Below, piece by piece: positions 60,442 through 64,000 of a stretch of DNA of 64,000 nt. The notes under the pieces were generated by a model. That model did no database searches and was not told where the DNA came from. It saw only the letters and a list, made by a program, of their open reading frames with translations. The DNA is from Lunularia cruciata (Eukaryota; Streptophyta; Marchantiopsida; Lunulariales; Lunulariaceae). The stretch is from positions 2,519,303 to 2,583,302 of the forward strand of contig OX419759.1 of assembly GCA_948567375.1 (NCBI GenBank), read 5' to 3'. Numbering within the stretch: position 1 is the stretch's first letter; each line of letters opens with the position of its first letter. A program made the position numbers and the translations under genes.

Positions 60442-63400
60442 CATTGTCAATGGAAGAGCAAAATGAAAGATCACTTTGGGACTCTTGAATGAAGGAAAGT
60501 CCAAATCCTAGTATGAGCTTGGGCTTTGGTATCTATAAAGAATATACAAGGCTCTTGAGAAGTTTCAGGAATTTTTCTTAAAGCTGCTTTCTTAGAGTGC
60601 AAGCCAAGATAATCAAGAAGTTTCTAATCAATCTAGAAGCTAAACCCTAAACCCTAAACCCTAAAGCTTCCTTCTAGAAGCCACTTACTTGGCATGTAAG
60701 CTAAATAAGTTGGGAAGCTTCCCAAGAAGCTTTCTCCTAGAAGTCACCATTTGGCATGCAAATACTTCCAAGTACCAAATAGCTTCCTACATGATTCTAG
60801 GATATTATTATAACTTTTGGCTAAATTGGCCTATTTGTTACTTCCTTAGTCTCAACTAACTCATTTGTAAACTCTATATTGTTACATATTCTCATACCAC
60901 TAGTTGGTGATGTCCTTAGTTTGGCCTATTTGCTACTTCCTTAGTCTCAACTAACTCATTTGTAAATTCTATATTATTACATATTCTTACATCGCTAGTT
61001 GATGATATCCTTGTTATCATGAAAGCTTCAAATTCTTGTATTGCAATTTGTGCATTCTAGAGATAAGAAGAGGCTCCCAAGTGGAATCATGAAAGGGATA
61101 CCCTTTCCAAAGGACTTTATACTCAGTATGTTGGTGATGGCCACATTAAATGTCATGATGTGCAAGGATGTAATCAATTTCATACTCCTCATAATTGTTG
61201 AAAGGGATTGAAATAAGAGGGAGTTGAATATGAGAGGAAAGGGAAGATGGATTAGAAACAAAGGGTTTCAACTTGCAAACATGAAAGATAGAGTGGATTC
61301 TCATATGACAAGGCAAGGCAAGTTGATAAGCAACTAGAGAAATGATTTGGGTGATATCAAATGGACCTATCCAATTAGAAGCAAGTTTACAAACTTGGGT
61401 ATCAAGTGGGAGGGGTAGGTTACTAGAAAAAAGCATGACTTTATCACCAAGTTGAAAGGTGAGATTGTGGTGATGTTGGTTTGTGTATTGTTTTTGATGA
61501 TTTTGAGCAACAAGGAGATGAGATTTGGCTTGTTGTAGAGATTGGGATATTATGGTCAAGAAGGTGGAAGTATGAGGGACATGAGATGGAGGAGTGAGAA
61601 GGAAATCTAGAACAAATGAGCCTTGGCTAAAATTGAAGGAGAAAGAAGAGAATTTGGTGCTCACCTATTTGGAATTATTAGAGGTAAACTAAACAACTTC
61701 AAGACATTCATGTTAATTAGTATAGTGAATGTTGACAAAGGCACAAAGCATATCCTCCAAGATGTGATTTGCATGTTTGGTTTGTCCTCCGATTTGAGGA
61801 TGATAGGTTGTGGACAAAGCAAGCTTGATCTAGGAGAGTGCTTGCCAAAAAATTTGGTGAATCAAGGATCACAATCAAAGATGAATATGCAAGATATCCA
61901 TATGCAAGAGATATGAATATGAAGAATGAATATGCAAGAGATGCTTCAAGACAATGTCAAAGTAGATCTAGGCCAATGTTAGAGCATCCACTATAACACA
62001 TGTTGGTGCCAAATGGATTTGCTTACTAAGCTTATTGACAAATATCATGATTGTTATGTGACCTTGCTATGTCTTGGGCAAGGATGTGATGAGATCTAAG
62101 CTCATGTGTTACCATCAAGTAGATGGGATGGGAAGTAGTTGAAGGACTTCATTTTTGGTTGTTGGCCTTATTACATTGGTAACTTTCACAATATCAAATT
62201 CACAAACATCTCATGTCATGTTGGGCATCACCATTGGCATTGTAGGGTACCCAAGATCTTTTCCACACCCATGTGACCAGCAATTGGTAAGTCATGGGCT
62301 TCTTGAAGGCACACAAGTTATAGATCACCCTTGGTTAGAACATAGATCCAATCCTCATATAATAGAAAGCCTTCCTTGAACAAGAAGGTGTTGTACTCCT
62401 TACCATGTACTACAAGATGACATTGTACCATCTGAAAGAAGAGGTCTTGTTGTAAAGCAATCCTAAACTCAATTTGGACTTTTGACTTAACTGACACTAT
62501 TGTAATTGCCACCATGATGAGAAAAATAGACTTCAAATCAAATTTTCATGATAAGGCATTGGGGATGACATGGAACTTGTCAAGTTTGTACTCAAGTTTA
62601 AGGTCAAAAAACTATAGTTGCTCCTCCCATCAATGATGATGACTCTCCATTTGCTCCAAATATAATATTTGCAATAAGGGTTTGTGATTGGTTTACATGA
62701 TCACTTCTTTCCCCTAGAGATAATATCTCTATACCTTGGTGGCATATACCATTGCTAGTTTTTCTTGATCTCAAGCAGAATAATTATTTTTTATGGTATT
62801 TAGTCAATGAGACACGAAGGCAATGGGATGTATCTCATCAAAAAATTCTTACTATAACATGGCTCCAATGGCAAAGTTAGAAGTGTTGAAAATCACACAA
62901 GGTAGTTGAGGATCATGTGGTCAAAGAATGGGTTTTGAAGACACATATGTTTCAGCTTTTGGAATGCTTCTTTTTGCTTGGAAGTCCATTAAAAGCTTGA
63001 GGTCTTTCCCAAGAGGTCAATCAATGGAGCAATCACATGGGCATTGTAGTAGATGAATTGTTGGTAAAAACTTGCCAATCTATTAAATATTTTTATTTTG
63101 GTGGTATCCTTTAAAGTAGGCTAATCAATAATGGCTTTGATTTTCTCCTCTTCCATCTTGATCTCTATGATGAGATCTTATGATCCAAGAAGGCAACTTC
63201 TTTTTGCCAAAAGGCACACTTTTACTTTGTGCAGTAAAAATTCCATTGACGTAGTCATGTTAGGACATCTTGTAGGTGATTTGCATGGTTTACCTCTATC
63301 TTAATATAGATTAAAATATCATCTAAGAACACTACCACATACTACTCCAATTGCTAATCCAACATCCAATGCATCTTATCCATGAAGACTAGTAGAGCAT

Positions 63401-64000
63401 TAGTGAGCCTAAAAGGTAGGACTCTCCATTCAAAATGCCCATACTTTGTGCAAAAGGTAATCTTTCACACATCCTCTCTATCAATGGGAATTTGCCAATA
63501 ACTAGTTTAGAGATCCAACTTGGAGATGTATTTTACTCCACTCAATTGATCTAGTAAGTCATAAATTCAAGGCAAAAGATATGTGTTCTTCACTATTTTT
63601 TTCTTGATGCCATGTTGATAAGTATAAAAGCAAAGTCCTCTATCCTTCTTTGGGACAAATAGTACCTGTGCTCCCCAAGGAGATGTATTATATCATATGA
63701 AATTCTTCTTCAACAACTTTGTCAATATTTTTTGAAGCTCATCCAACTCTTTTGGTAAGAGCCAATAGATTGGTCTAATCATTGGTATACTTCTTGGCAA
63801 TAGCTCAATCTTGAAGGGCATACCATGATCAGATGGTAATCCCTTTGGTAGATCATCCAAAAACACATCTACAAACTCCTAAATTATTTGATCAAACATT
63901 GCTTGATGTGGCTTTTGGCACTCATCCAATTCTCCATGTATAATCAACTTAATCTGCATTTCAAACATAGGAATATCTTCCTCCAAAGCTTACTCTATGG
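60442..64000 (-). mobile_element. Gypsy family C copy running off the right edge
   Basis: 3' LTR at 60442-60886 (minus; begins on that strand TGTAACAATATAG), followed rightward by internal sequence: chromodomain-like block (~61190-61050), integrase C-terminal region (61664-61200, 'QLGDKVMLFSSNLPLPLDTQV'), integrase core (~62300-61670), RNase H (~62960-62560), RT (~63760-62990) and the protease-RT linker to the window end. A short partial duplication of the LTR start lies at about 60905-61005. It inserted at the right end of the duplicated kinase flank. Broken; the 5' end is outside the window. Confidence 0.8.
60641..60666 (-). repeat. Interstitial telomeric tract inside a family C LTR
   Basis: CTAAACCCTAAACCCTAAAC and onward, about 3.7 perfect units, located between copies of a TCTAGAAG motif. 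The other C LTRs (35048 on, 48603 on, 54476 on) have no such tract at the matching place. Confidence 0.88.

Overview
The window looks like nuclear DNA of a land plant with a repeat-rich, probably large, genome. The evidence is a plant-type LRR receptor kinase, Ty3/gypsy chromoviruses and OTA-type (Athila/Tat-like) gypsy elements, a Ty1/copia gag of the plant UBN2 type, and Arabidopsis-type TTTAGGG telomere repeats. The clade is uncertain. The intronless receptor kinase and the mix of gypsy lineages would fit a seedless plant (bryophyte, lycophyte or fern), but this is inference.

Only one host gene looks intact: an LRR receptor-like kinase on the minus strand (3488-6631) in an island of apparently low-copy sequence (about 2.1-9.0 kb). 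A decayed copy of its first ~160 codons plus upstream region lies about 49 kb away on the same strand (55760-60441). It is split by a 3.37-kb hAT DNA transposon (56396-59766) that has terminal inverted repeats and an 8-bp target duplication.

The rest is a nested stack of broken LTR retrotransposons. Left to right: a minus-strand copia remnant (1-2135) holding a solo LTR (214-759, TSD ATTAG); a repeat family in direct and inverted copies (9.06-12.74 kb) around a gypsy fragment; chromovirus A (12742-19302, plus strand) with extra leader copies behind it to 20.3 kb; OTA-type LTR and gag remnants (21.1-24.2 kb); an unrecognised lysine/glutamate-rich broken reading region on the minus strand (24.35-26.65 kb); a gypsy family C copy (27.2-38.65 kb) holding chromovirus B (27759-34349, minus, TSD CTGAG) and a 3.1-kb CT-rich insertion in its 3' LTR; gypsy lineages E (minus) and D (plus) at 38.7-44.4 kb; further C and E fragments; a full-length C copy (48603-54982, TSD CTCAC) whose 5' LTR holds a solo LTR of the A/B family; and a minus-strand C copy running off the right end.

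Three short interstitial telomeric tracts (2053-2092, 42396-42430, 60641-60666) each lie inside a transposable element. Target duplications and two unfilled sites elsewhere in the window allow part of the insertion order to be read: the kinase 5' duplication came before the hAT insertion, the C copies before the A/B-family insertions, and E2 before C4.
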